A stretch of 64,000 nucleotides of DNA from Amycolatopsis decaplanina DSM 44594 (GTDB lineage: Bacteria > Actinomycetota > Actinomycetes > Mycobacteriales > Pseudonocardiaceae), in contig NZ_AOHO01000058.1 of the NCBI RefSeq assembly GCF_000342005.1, positions 310,001 through 374,000 of the forward strand, given 5' to 3'. Positions within the stretch are counted from its first letter, which is position 1. Each line of letters begins with the position of its first letter. The position numbers and the translations under genes are program-made. Positions 50,624 to 58,511 of the stretch are shown piece after piece. Below the pieces are notes generated by a model. That model had not been told where the DNA came from. It ran no database searches and saw nothing but the letters and a program-made list of their open reading frames with translations.

Positions 50624-51006
50624 TCGTCTCCGACTCCGGCGACGGACTCACCCGAACCCTCGACGGCAACGCCGGGGAAGCGGTGTGGCGGTGCCTCGGG
50701 CGCCGCGGAATGTTGTTCAGTGAATGCGAATCCTTCGATTTCGTCCGGCTCGCACCGGGCGCGGTTCTCGACGAACGCGGCCGAAGTGACATCGAAGAAG
50801 CCTGGTTCGTGCTTCGCGGCGAGGCCGAGTTCGTCGAGGACGGCCAAGACCGGCTGCTCGCCCGCGAGGGCGAACTGGTCTTCTGCGCGCACGCGGCGGC
50901 CGGTCGATGGCGGAACATCGGCGACTCCCCGCTGGAAATGCTGTTCCTGGCGTTGATGCCCGCTTCGGTGAGCCTGCGGTTGCCGACCCGGACCCCGTCC
51001 GACTGA
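50620..51006 (+). CDS. Cupin C' (copy of cupin C)
   Basis: A 128-residue cupin closely related to cupin C (WRCLGRRGMLFSECESFDFVRLAPG; GEAEFVEDGQDRL). The first motif reads LDERGRSDIEEAWFVLRG, again without HxH. It completes a second A-B-C set directly downstream of the first. Followed after 19 bases by the flavoenzyme gene with its own AGGAG site. Confidence 0.8.
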   Translation: MIVSDSGDGLTRTLDGNAGEAVWRCLGRRGMLFSECESFDFVRLAPGAVLDERGRSDIEEAWFVLRGEAEFVEDGQDRLLAREGELVFCAHAAAGRWRNIGDSPLEMLFLALMPASVSLRLPTRTPSD

Positions 51007-51025
51007 CCAGGGAAAGGAGAGTCCC

Positions 51026-52603
51026 ATGAGTCACCAGCGAATCGAGGTCGACGTTCTCGTCGTCGGTTCCGGGCCGGTGGGCGCGACCTTCGCGCGCACG
51101 CTCGTCGAAGGCGGACGCAGCGTCATGATGGTGGACGCCGGACCGCAGCTCTCCAGCCGTCCTGGCGAGCACCTGAAGAACCACTTCGCCTACCAGCACA
51201 GCCACGAGCGCTTCGGCAGTCTGGTCAGCGGGCATCTGCACCCGCTGTCGGTTCCGGCCGCCGAGCCGGCCGAGCCCGGCCGGTTGATCAGCCTGGACGC
51301 GGGCGTCGCCACGTATGCGGTCGGCGGGATGGCCACCCATTGGACCGGGGTGACCCCACGGCACCACCCCGCGGTCGAACTGTCCGGCGCTTTCACCGCC
51401 GCCGAGTGGAACCAGCTCTACGACGACGCCGAGGCACTGCTTCACACCGGAACCGACCTGACCGCGGACGCCGTCTCGCATCAGATCGTCCTGGACGCGC
51501 TCGCTTCGGAATACCGCGAACTGCCCGACGCGTACGGAGTTCGGCATCTGCCGATGGCGGCGCGGCGCCGCGCCGACAACCCGCGGCTCGTGCGCTGGAC
51601 CGGGACGGACACCGTTCTCGGCCCGCTCGCGGACGGCGGCCGGGACGAGTTCGTGCTGCGCGAACAGCATCTGTGCCGCCGTCTCGTACCGTCGGCGGAC
51701 GGCGGGCGGATCGAGTACGCCGAGATCGAGGACCACCGCGACTGGCGGACGCTGCGGGTCGTGGCGGACACGTATGTCCTCGCCGGTGGCGCCGTGCTCA
51801 CCCCACAGCTGTTGTACGCCTCCGGTATCCGGCCGCCGGCGCTCGGCCGCTACCTCACCGAACAGCCGGTCGCCTTCTGCCAGGTCGTGCTCGGCGACGA
51901 CCTGGTCGCTCGCGTGACGGCCGATGAGCGCTTCACCGAGCGGGTCGCCGCCCACCGGGCAAGCCGTCCCGCCGATCCCCTGCCAATCCCGGTGGACGAC
52001 GCCGACCCGAACGTCTGGATCCCGGTGTCACCGGACCGTCCGTGGCACTGCCAGATCCATCGCGACCTGCCCTACGACGATCTGGTGCCGAACCGGGAAG
52101 TCGACAAGCGGCTGGTAGTCGACCTGCGCTGGTTCGGGCTCGTCGACCCGCGCCCGGAGAACCGGGTGCGGTTCTCCGACACCGAACAGGACGTCTTCGG
52201 CCTGCCGCGACCGGGGTTCGAATTCTCGCTCGGCGACCGGGACCGCGAACGGCAACATCGGATGATGGCGGACCTCCGGCGGGCCGCGGCCGCACTCGGG
52301 TCGTACCTGCCAGGGTCCGAACCACGCTTCATCGTTCCCACGCTTCCGTTGCACATCGCGGGAACCACCCGGATGGGCACCGACGCGGACACCAGCGTGG
52401 TCGACCCCGGTTCGCGGGTCTGGGGCGTCGAAAACCTCTATCTCGGCGGAAACGGCCTCATCTCGACCCCCAACGCGAGCAACCCGACCCTGACCAGTGT
52501 CGCGATGGCGTTGCGGGCGGCACGCGGAATTCTCGGCACTGAACATCCATCCTCGGCGGAAAGGCGCGCAGATGAGCGGCCCGGGCTACTTGTTCCTCGG
52601 TGA
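51026..52603 (+). CDS. Pyranose-oxidase-like GMC flavoenzyme
   Basis: A 525-residue GMC oxidoreductase. The N-terminal FAD motif is VLVVGSGPVGATFARTLVEGG; then GGMATHWTG has His105 at the place where pyranose 2-oxidase binds FAD covalently (THWT). The C-terminus carries LHIAGTTRMG (catalytic His) and NASNPTLTSVAMAL (catalytic Asn). By relation to pyranose oxidases it should oxidise a ring secondary alcohol of the C7 cyclitol to a ketone, preparing amination or the enone. ATG 51026 has AGGAG 6 bases upstream. Its end overlaps the aminotransferase gene by 32 bases. Confidence 0.88.
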   Translation: MSHQRIEVDVLVVGSGPVGATFARTLVEGGRSVMMVDAGPQLSSRPGEHLKNHFAYQHSHERFGSLVSGHLHPLSVPAAEPAEPGRLISLDAGVATYAVGGMATHWTGVTPRHHPAVELSGAFTAAEWNQLYDDAEALLHTGTDLTADAVSHQIVLDALASEYRELPDAYGVRHLPMAARRRADNPRLVRWTGTDTVLGPLADGGRDEFVLREQHLCRRLVPSADGGRIEYAEIEDHRDWRTLRVVADTYVLAGGAVLTPQLLYASGIRPPALGRYLTEQPVAFCQVVLGDDLVARVTADERFTERVAAHRASRPADPLPIPVDDADPNVWIPVSPDRPWHCQIHRDLPYDDLVPNREVDKRLVVDLRWFGLVDPRPENRVRFSDTEQDVFGLPRPGFEFSLGDRDRERQHRMMADLRRAAAALGSYLPGSEPRFIVPTLPLHIAGTTRMGTDADTSVVDPGSRVWGVENLYLGGNGLISTPNASNPTLTSVAMALRAARGILGTEHPSSAERRADERPGLLVPR

Positions 52604-53807
52604 TGAAGAGAAGGCGTTGGTCACTCGCGCGCTGGACACCTGGCAGCTGAACAGGTACCGGTTCGACGAGACCGCCGAACCGTCCATGGTGTTCACGCTC
52701 GAACGCGAATTCGAGCAGCGCACCGGTGCCGCCCACTGCTTGGCGGTGAACAGCTGCACCTCCGCGCTGCTCACCGCGCTCGCGGCGTTGGGCGTCGGCC
52801 CCGGCGACGAGGTGATCGTCCCCGGCTACACGTTCATCGCGTCCATCGCCGCCATCGTCCACCGCGGCGCGGTCCCGGTGCTCGCCGAGATCGACGAATC
52901 GCTGACCCTCGACCCCGAAGACGTGACGCGCCGGATCACCCCCGCGACCAAGGCCATTCTCGCGGTGCACATGCTGGGAGCGTCCGCCGCGCTGGACGAG
53001 CTGCGCCGGATCGCGGACGACCACGGCCTGTTCCTGATCGAGGACGCCGCCCAGGCCACCGGCGGCCGGTACCGGGGCCGCGCCCTCGGCACCGTCGGCG
53101 ACGCCGGCGCCTTTTCCCTCAACCTCTTCAAGATCATCACCAGCGGTGACGGCGGGCTTCTCACGGTCGCGGACGACGCCGTCTACGAACGTGCTTTCGC
53201 CTTCCACGACCACGGGTTCAAACCGATGCGCCACGGCATCGCCGACGCCGACTCACTGTTCGGGCTGAACCTGCGGATGCACGAACTGAGCGGCGCCGTC
53301 GCGCTCGGCCAGTTGCGCAAGATCGATCTCATCCTGGAAACCCTGCGCAAGCAGAAGACCGCGCTGGCCGAGGCGATCGGTGAGCTGCCCGGTGTCGAGC
53401 GGAGGCGGCTCAACGATCCGGACGGCGAATGCCATTCCTTCTTCGTTCTGCGGTTCGAGACCGTCGAGACGGCGCGGGCGGTGGCCGCCAAGCTCGGCAC
53501 CTCCACGCTCATCGACTCCGGCCGTCACTACTACGGGAACATGCCCCAGCTGATCAGCCGTCGCATGCCCACCGCGTCGGAACATCCTTTCGGCTGCCAG
53601 GCCCATCCCACCGAGGTCCGGTACGAGCCGCACATGCTGCCGCGTACCGACGACATTCTCGGCCGGTCGATCACGCTGTCCGTCGGCGTGGTCGACGGCT
53701 ATCTCGGCGCCGGATTCGGCATCACCCCGCTCTCGACGGCCGACGAGATCGCGGCCGTCGCCACCGCAGTCAAATCAGCCGTCAACGAAGTGGTCGCGAG
53801 GACGTGA
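52572..53807 (+). CDS. DegT/DnrJ/EryC1-type aminotransferase
   Basis: A 411-residue PLP enzyme of the AHBA-synthase/sugar aminotransferase family. The PLP Lys is Lys187 in FSLNLFKIITSGDGG; Asp158 in IEDAAQATGG contacts the pyridine nitrogen; NSCTSALLTAL and PGYTFIASIAAIVHRGAVPV are conserved cofactor regions. In C7N aminocyclitol pathways such enzymes introduce the amine onto a keto-cyclitol. ATG 52572 lies inside the end of the flavoenzyme gene. Confidence 0.92.
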   Translation: MSGPGYLFLGDEEKALVTRALDTWQLNRYRFDETAEPSMVFTLEREFEQRTGAAHCLAVNSCTSALLTALAALGVGPGDEVIVPGYTFIASIAAIVHRGAVPVLAEIDESLTLDPEDVTRRITPATKAILAVHMLGASAALDELRRIADDHGLFLIEDAAQATGGRYRGRALGTVGDAGAFSLNLFKIITSGDGGLLTVADDAVYERAFAFHDHGFKPMRHGIADADSLFGLNLRMHELSGAVALGQLRKIDLILETLRKQKTALAEAIGELPGVERRRLNDPDGECHSFFVLRFETVETARAVAAKLGTSTLIDSGRHYYGNMPQLISRRMPTASEHPFGCQAHPTEVRYEPHMLPRTDDILGRSITLSVGVVDGYLGAGFGITPLSTADEIAAVATAVKSAVNEVVART

Positions 53808-53809
53808 AC

Positions 53810-55324
53810 ATGCAACCGGTCGAATCGAAACCGGTGGAGACGGGTTCGCCCGCCCACCACTGGCGGGTCGAGGCCCAGCTCCCCGTCGACTACGAAGTCC
53901 GGCTGACCACCGGCGTACTCGACCCGTCCAACCCGGCGTTGCTGGACGCGGGCACCCTCGTCCGCGCCGAACGGCTTCGGCGGTTCGTCGTGGTCGACGC
54001 CGAGGTCTACGCCATCTACGGCGACAACGTGCGCAAATACCTGGAACACCACAATGTCGAATACAGCCTCTGCGTCTTGCCCGTCTCGGAGGAGACCAAG
54101 ACGATGGAGTCGGTGTTCACCGTGGTGAACGACCTCGACTCGTTCGGTATCTCCCGCCGGAACGAGCCGATCATCGCCATCGGTGGCGGCGTCGTGCTCG
54201 ACATCGTCGGCCTGGTCGGCAGCCTGTACCGGCGCGGGACCCCGTACGTCCGGGTCCCCACTTCACTGATCGGGCTGGTCGACGCCGGAGTCGGCATCAA
54301 GACCGGCGTGAACCACGGCAGCCACAAGAACCGCCTCGGCTCGTACTTCGCGCCGACGGTGGCGTTGCTGGATCGCGATTTCCTGGCCACTTTGGACGGT
54401 CGGCACATCAGCAACGGCCTCGCCGAGATCCTCAAGATCGCGCTGATCAAGGACGCGAGGTTGTTCCAGCTGCTGGAGGACCACGCCGAGTTGCTCCTCG
54501 CCGAACGGCTCACCGGCCAGACGCAGACCGGCGACCTCGTCGCCGGTGAGGTGTTCAGCCGGGCGGTGGGCGGCATGCTGGAGGAACTGCGGCCGAACCT
54601 GTGGGAGAAGCAGCTGGAACGGGTGGTCGACTACGGTCACTCGTTCAGTCCCACGCTGGAGATGCGGGCGCTTCCCGCGTTGCTGCACGGCGAGGCCGTG
54701 ACCATCGACATGGCGCTGACCACGGTGCTCGCCGAGGCCCGCGGTCTGGTGTCCACAGTGGACCGTGAACGGATCTTCCGGCTCATGCGACGGCTACGCC
54801 TGCCCGTCTGGCATCCGTTTATGGAAGCCGAGCTGCTGGAACACGCACTGCGGGAGACGGTCCGGCACCGGGACGGGCTGCAACGGATGCCGATCCCGGT
54901 CGGGATCGGTGCGGCCTGCTTCCTCAACGACCTCACCGCCGCCGAACTCGCCCGTGCGGCGGAGATCCTTCGCACGCTGCACGAGACGGGCGCGGACGAG
55001 GTGATCGTCACCGACGTCGGCGGCCGGTCCGACGCCGCCGGGAACCGGCTGATCGACCGGGGTGGGCTGAGCAGCACCTGGCAGGCCATTCACTGGGCTT
55101 CGCTACCGCCCGGCGGCCTCCGGGTGGAGGACACCCGGACCGGTACGGACAAGTTCTGTTTCGTGCTGGCGGGCGAAGGTGCGCTGCGTGTCGACGAGGT
55201 GTCGCACGACTTGCGCCCCGGCGACCTGATCGCCACCCGAGCCGGTGCGGTGCACCGTTTCGCGAATCAGGGCACGGAGCACCTGAACTGGCTGATGATC
55301 GAAGTTCCCGGAGGCGTGGCATGA
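53810..55324 (+). CDS. 2-epi-5-epi-valiolone synthase fused to a cupin
   Basis: A 504-residue fusion. Residues about 15-390 are a sugar phosphate cyclase: NAD motif GGGVVLDIVG (125-134), zinc ligands Glu206 (GLAEI), His277 (DYGHSFSPTLE) and His294 (HGEAV). The stretch GLVDAGVGIKTGVNHGSHKNRLGSY is of the EEVS type, not dehydroquinate synthase, so it should cyclise sedoheptulose 7-phosphate. Residues about 396-504 are a cupin similar to cupin A (WQAIHWASLPPGG) without the HxH (EDTRTGTDKF). ATG 53810 has GAGGA 7 bases upstream; GTG 53804 overlaps the previous stop. Confidence 0.9.
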   Translation: MQPVESKPVETGSPAHHWRVEAQLPVDYEVRLTTGVLDPSNPALLDAGTLVRAERLRRFVVVDAEVYAIYGDNVRKYLEHHNVEYSLCVLPVSEETKTMESVFTVVNDLDSFGISRRNEPIIAIGGGVVLDIVGLVGSLYRRGTPYVRVPTSLIGLVDAGVGIKTGVNHGSHKNRLGSYFAPTVALLDRDFLATLDGRHISNGLAEILKIALIKDARLFQLLEDHAELLLAERLTGQTQTGDLVAGEVFSRAVGGMLEELRPNLWEKQLERVVDYGHSFSPTLEMRALPALLHGEAVTIDMALTTVLAEARGLVSTVDRERIFRLMRRLRLPVWHPFMEAELLEHALRETVRHRDGLQRMPIPVGIGAACFLNDLTAAELARAAEILRTLHETGADEVIVTDVGGRSDAAGNRLIDRGGLSSTWQAIHWASLPPGGLRVEDTRTGTDKFCFVLAGEGALRVDEVSHDLRPGDLIATRAGAVHRFANQGTEHLNWLMIEVPGGVA

Positions 55325-55890
55325 CCCGGCCGTCGGTGCGGGAGCCCCGGCGGCGGGGCATCCCCGGGGCCAGGGCGGTGCACCATGTCGCCTACACCGT
55401 CCCGGACCTGGAGCAGGCGATCGAGTTCTTCGTCGAGGTCATCGGCGCGGAGCTGATCTACACCGAGGGCCCGGTGCAGGACCGGGAAGGCGACTGGATG
55501 ACCCGCAAACTCGCCGTGGACGCCGCGGCGGTCGCCAGGGTCGCCATGCTCCGGCTGGGGCCGGTGACCAACCTGGAGCTCTTCGAGTACACCGCGCCGG
55601 ATCAGCGCCGCGAGCTTCCCCGCAACAGCGACTGGGGCGGTCACCACCTGGCGATCCACGTCACGGACGTCGACGCCGCCGCGGCCTATCTGCGAGCCCA
55701 ACCGGGCGTCCGTGTCCTCGGCGACCCGGAGACGATCACCGATGGGCCGATCGCGGGAGATCGGTGGGTGTACTTCCTGACGCCGTGGGGGATGCAGCTG
55801 GAGTTGATCAACATCCCCGCGGGCGCGCCGTTCGAACAGGAGACCGCCGCGCGCCCGTACCAGTCCGACCGGCCATGGTCCAATCACTGA
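55321..55890 (+). CDS. VOC-family cyclitol epimerase, CetB-like
   Basis: A 189-residue glyoxalase-fold protein. One VOC module starts at VHHVAYTVPDLEQAIEFFVEVIGAELIY (His ligand) and the second has GHHLAIHVTDVDAAAAYL and WGMQLELINIP (Glu ligand). CetB of the cetoniacytone pathway, a VOC protein next to an EEVS gene, epimerises 2-epi-5-epi-valiolone; the same task fits here. ATG overlaps the cyclase stop (ATGA), which supports consecutive action. Confidence 0.85.
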   Translation: MTRPSVREPRRRGIPGARAVHHVAYTVPDLEQAIEFFVEVIGAELIYTEGPVQDREGDWMTRKLAVDAAAVARVAMLRLGPVTNLELFEYTAPDQRRELPRNSDWGGHHLAIHVTDVDAAAAYLRAQPGVRVLGDPETITDGPIAGDRWVYFLTPWGMQLELINIPAGAPFEQETAARPYQSDRPWSNH

Positions 55891-55898
55891 GGAGCAGC

Positions 55899-56387
55899 AT
55901 GACCGAACCATCCGCGCTCGTTCCCGCCGGCCACGGGCCGACGACCTGGTTCGACGGCAACGTCTACACCGTGAAGGCGAGCGCCGAGAGCACCAACGGC
56001 GCCATGTCCGTCCTGGAGTCCTCGATCCTGCCGGGAAGCGGTCCGCCGCTGCACGTCCACACGCAGGAGGACGAGGCGTTCTACGTCCTGTCCGGCCAGC
56101 TGAGTTTCACCGTCGGCGACGAGCAGTTCCTCGGCAAGGCGGGGGATTTCGTGCTCGTCCCCCGCGGCATCCCGCACTGCTTCAAGAACATCAGCGCCCA
56201 CGTCGCGCACACGATCTTCGTCTACACCCCCGCCGGGTTCGAGAAGTTCTTCCAGGAGGCGGGTGATCCGGCCGTGCCGGGCATGCCGGTCCCGAAGTGG
56301 GGGCCGGCGGAGTTCGAACGGGCGGCGGAGATCGCCGTCCGCCACGGCTGGGAGGGACCGAGGACGGAGCAGGAGGCCGGCCGGTAG
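55899..56387 (+). CDS. Quercetinase-like cupin (metal site intact)
   Basis: A 162-residue single cupin of a different type from the A/B/C set. HVHTQEDEAFYVLSGQ provides two His and Glu, and PRGIPHCFKN the last His, the arrangement of metal dioxygenase-like cupins; a C-terminal helix (GFEKFFQEAGDP) is typical. ATG 55899 has GAGGAG 5 bases upstream. Last gene of the operon; its stop touches the stop of the convergent GNAT gene. Possibly an oxidative ring modification; inferred only. Confidence 0.85.
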   Translation: MTEPSALVPAGHGPTTWFDGNVYTVKASAESTNGAMSVLESSILPGSGPPLHVHTQEDEAFYVLSGQLSFTVGDEQFLGKAGDFVLVPRGIPHCFKNISAHVAHTIFVYTPAGFEKFFQEAGDPAVPGMPVPKWGPAEFERAAEIAVRHGWEGPRTEQEAGR

Positions 56388-56954
56388 CTACTTCTTCGCG
56401 GCTCCCGGCCACGGTCCCGGCGTCTCGGCGGGCAGTTCGGCCTGCTCGACCTCGGTGCGGAACAGCCGGAAGCCGCGTGCCTGGTAGTTCTTGAGCGCGG
56501 CCGGGCCATCGGTGGTGCACGTGTGGACCGTGACGCGGCGCGCCGGCGTTTTGCCCGGCCAGCGCTCCGCGAGCGTCCACGCCTCCCGCAGCGCGACGGT
56601 CAGCAGATGCCCTCCGATGCCCTTGCCGACGAAGGACGAAATCAGGCCGAAGTACGCGAGTTCCACTGTGTCATCGACAGTGCCGTCGAGCTCGAAGTAC
56701 CCGCACGGCGTCCCCTGCGCGTACGCCACCCAGGTCTCGACACCCGGCCTGTCCAGCCACTCGATCCACTGATCCCACGACCAGCCGAGCCTGTCGATCC
56801 AGAACCAGTCGCCGCCGACGGCGGTGTAGAGGTAGCGGTTCAGCTCCGGGCTGACCAGCTCGGCGCGGGTGACCGTCACCGGGACGGCCGGCGGCTTCGC
56901 CGCGCTCAAGTCGTCCGGCGAGGTCTGTTCGAGGTGCCAGGTCGTGATCTCCAT
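56388..56954 (-). CDS. GNAT-family N-acetyltransferase
   Basis: A 188-residue acetyltransferase. The acetyl-CoA motif region reads ELAYFGLISSFVGKGIGGHLLTVAL, with TCTTDGPAALKNYQARGFR as motif B. Substrate unknown. It abuts the last cluster gene tail to tail and is followed on its own strand by two overlapping or adjacent genes, so it probably belongs to a small separate operon rather than the cluster. Confidence 0.88.
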   Translation of the reverse strand: MEITTWHLEQTSPDDLSAAKPPAVPVTVTRAELVSPELNRYLYTAVGGDWFWIDRLGWSWDQWIEWLDRPGVETWVAYAQGTPCGYFELDGTVDDTVELAYFGLISSFVGKGIGGHLLTVALREAWTLAERWPGKTPARRVTVHTCTTDGPAALKNYQARGFRLFRTEVEQAELPAETPGPWPGAAKK

Positions 56955-56961
56955 GCGGCGA

Positions 56962-57543
56962 TCATTTCAGCCAGACCCGCAGAGGCCCCAGTGCCGTGTA
57001 GCCGTTGCGGAGGGCGGCGTCGAGATCTTCGCCGCGTTCGTATCCCGTGATCGGCAAGCCGGGGAAGCTCGCCGCGACGGCCGAGGTCGCGCCGCGCCAG
57101 GCCTCGTCCAGGTCGCCGTGAGTGTACAGATTGGACAGTCCGGCGAAGCCGCCGTCACGATTGGCAGTCACCCCCGCGACCCCGTTCGACCACACGGCGA
57201 CGGACGGGTCGTCGAACTGGTCGTCGACTCGGGCCCAGCCCGGTTCGAGCGGCACGTGAGCCGTGCGCGCGATCCACGTGGCCTCGAAGAGCACCTCGAA
57301 ACCTTCGCGCGCGAGATCCAGGCAGCCGAAGCTGTCCTTCACCGCGCAGCCTGGTGATGTGTCGATCCCGTCCAGGACTTCCCGGACTGTCGCGTCCGGC
57401 GTCAGGGTCACCGCGTCGGGGTACAGCGGCGGCGTCCGGCTCGCCGACTTCCAGACGCGGGCGGTGAAAATGCCCGTTCGGCACACCGTGTCACACCAGC
57501 GCGCGTTGACGCGCGCGGCGTCCGCTACACCCGCGCGAACCAC
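56962..57543 (-). CDS. Hypothetical protein, distant GNAT-like
   Basis: A 193-residue protein between the spermidine-synthase-like gene (19-base overlap) and the GNAT gene (7-base gap). Segments GFEVLFEATWIA and DLDAALRNGYTALGPLRVWL are reminiscent of a degenerate acetyltransferase, but the pyrophosphate-binding motif is not visible. I cannot give a function. Confidence 0.65.
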   Translation of the reverse strand: MVRAGVADAARVNARWCDTVCRTGIFTARVWKSASRTPPLYPDAVTLTPDATVREVLDGIDTSPGCAVKDSFGCLDLAREGFEVLFEATWIARTAHVPLEPGWARVDDQFDDPSVAVWSNGVAGVTANRDGGFAGLSNLYTHGDLDEAWRGATSAVAASFPGLPITGYERGEDLDAALRNGYTALGPLRVWLK

Positions 57544-58169
57544 AGCACGTCCGGTTCGCCTTGCGGCACCGGGATCTTCAGCTCCCGCACCTCACCGAAC
57601 CGCGCCCGCAGCCGCTTCGCGAACGACGGCACCGACTCGGCGCTCCACACCCCGAGCACACCGCCGGGCCGCAGCCGCGCCGCGAGCATGTCGAGCCCGT
57701 CGCCGGAATACAACTTCGCGTTGCCGTCGGTGACCGTCCACTCAGGACCGTTGTCGATGTCGAGGCACAGCGCGTCGAACCGCTCTTCCGTCCGGCGCAA
57801 CCACTTCACCAGATCGGCCTCGACCACGGTGACCCGTTCGTCGGACAATGCGTTGTCATGGACGTCCTTGAGCGGGCCCTCGCGGTTCCAGCCGATCACG
57901 GCGGGCTCACGCTCGACGACCACGACCTCGCCGACACCGGGGTGGTCCAGCGCGGCGCGCAGCGAATAGCCGACCCCGAGGCCGCCGATCAGCATCCGCG
58001 CTTTGCCCGGCACCAGATCCGCGGCCACCGAGACGAGCAACCGTTCGGATTCACCGTTGCGGGTGTCCATCAGGAAGACGCCGTTGGCGATGACCTCGAA
58101 ATCGTCGCCCGCCCGGCGGAGCACCAATTCGCCGCTCTTCCCCGCGACTTTGTCGAGTACGTCGGTCAT
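57525..58169 (-). CDS. Spermidine-synthase-like methyltransferase-fold protein
   Basis: A 214-residue Rossmann-fold protein similar to the actinobacterial spermidine synthase-like family. MLIGGLGVGYSLRAAL is the nucleotide loop, VVVVEREPAVIGWNR the acidic second strand, VVEADLVKWLRR and LCLDIDNGPEWTV the substrate side. The gatekeeper region of genuine spermidine synthases is shortened, so polyamine synthesis is doubtful; SAM binding is likely. Confidence 0.82.
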   Translation of the reverse strand: MTDVLDKVAGKSGELVLRRAGDDFEVIANGVFLMDTRNGESERLLVSVAADLVPGKARMLIGGLGVGYSLRAALDHPGVGEVVVVEREPAVIGWNREGPLKDVHDNALSDERVTVVEADLVKWLRRTEERFDALCLDIDNGPEWTVTDGNAKLYSGDGLDMLAARLRPGGVLGVWSAESVPSFAKRLRARFGEVRELKIPVPQGEPDVLWFARV

Positions 58170-58178
58170 CCGGGCAGC

Positions 58179-58433
58179 TTATCGAGGACGGTCACAGCAG
58201 GCCCGCCAAGCCGGACGCCGCAACGTGTTGCCGCGGCGCAGCGCCTCCGGCACCCAAGGAAATCTCGGCACGGCAAGGCAGGCACCCACCGCGTCGCAGG
58301 TCCGCAAGAGAGTGCCGAGGTTCGCTCCGTGCAGTGGCCACAGCGGTGCAGCGACGAGATGTCCCCGGCAAAAATGGGATTTCCTTCTCCTGGCCGCACG
58401 CAGCTCACCGGACGTGAGGCGTCGCGCCTCCAA
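58179..58433 (-). pseudogene. N-terminal fragment of a TrmH/SpoU RNA methyltransferase
   Basis: About 84 residues with LWPLHGANLGTLLRTCDAVGA, the usual start of SpoU-type catalytic domains (N-x-G-x-x-x-R-T). The knot-forming C-terminal half with the SAM-binding loops is missing and no continuing frame is seen downstream. Probably decayed. Confidence 0.55.
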
Positions 58434-58466
58434 GGATTTCGAGGATCATGCCGGCACTGTAGCGGG

Positions 58467-58507
58467 ATCACCTCCGACGCTCCTAACCTTGAAGCGTCGG
58501 AGGTGAT
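58467..58507. promoter_or_regulatory. 15-bp inverted repeat covering the DUF1918 ribosome site
   Basis: ATCACCTCCGACGCT (58467-58481) and its perfect complement AGCGTCGGAGGTGAT (58493-58507) surround an 11-base spacer with TAACCT. The right arm contains GGAGGTGA, the ribosome site of the next gene, so either an operator or a translation-blocking hairpin. Confidence 0.65.
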
Positions 58508-58511
58508 TGTC

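Noticed and set aside
53810..55324. Dehydroquinate synthase or AHBA-pathway aminodehydroquinate synthase
   Set aside because: The loop GLVDAGVGIKTGVNHGSHKNRLG and the HSFSPTLE segment are of the EEVS class; no AHBA kinase/oxidoreductase set is nearby.
43272..56387. Siderophore cluster (because of salicylate synthase, AMP ligase and aryl carrier)
   Set aside because: No NRPS condensation/cyclisation modules, no siderophore uptake genes; presence of EEVS, VOC epimerase and aminotransferase points to an aminocyclitol amide.
43272..56387. Chlorinated product (epoxyquinomicin A/B-type)
   Set aside because: No flavin-dependent or other halogenase gene seen in the window.
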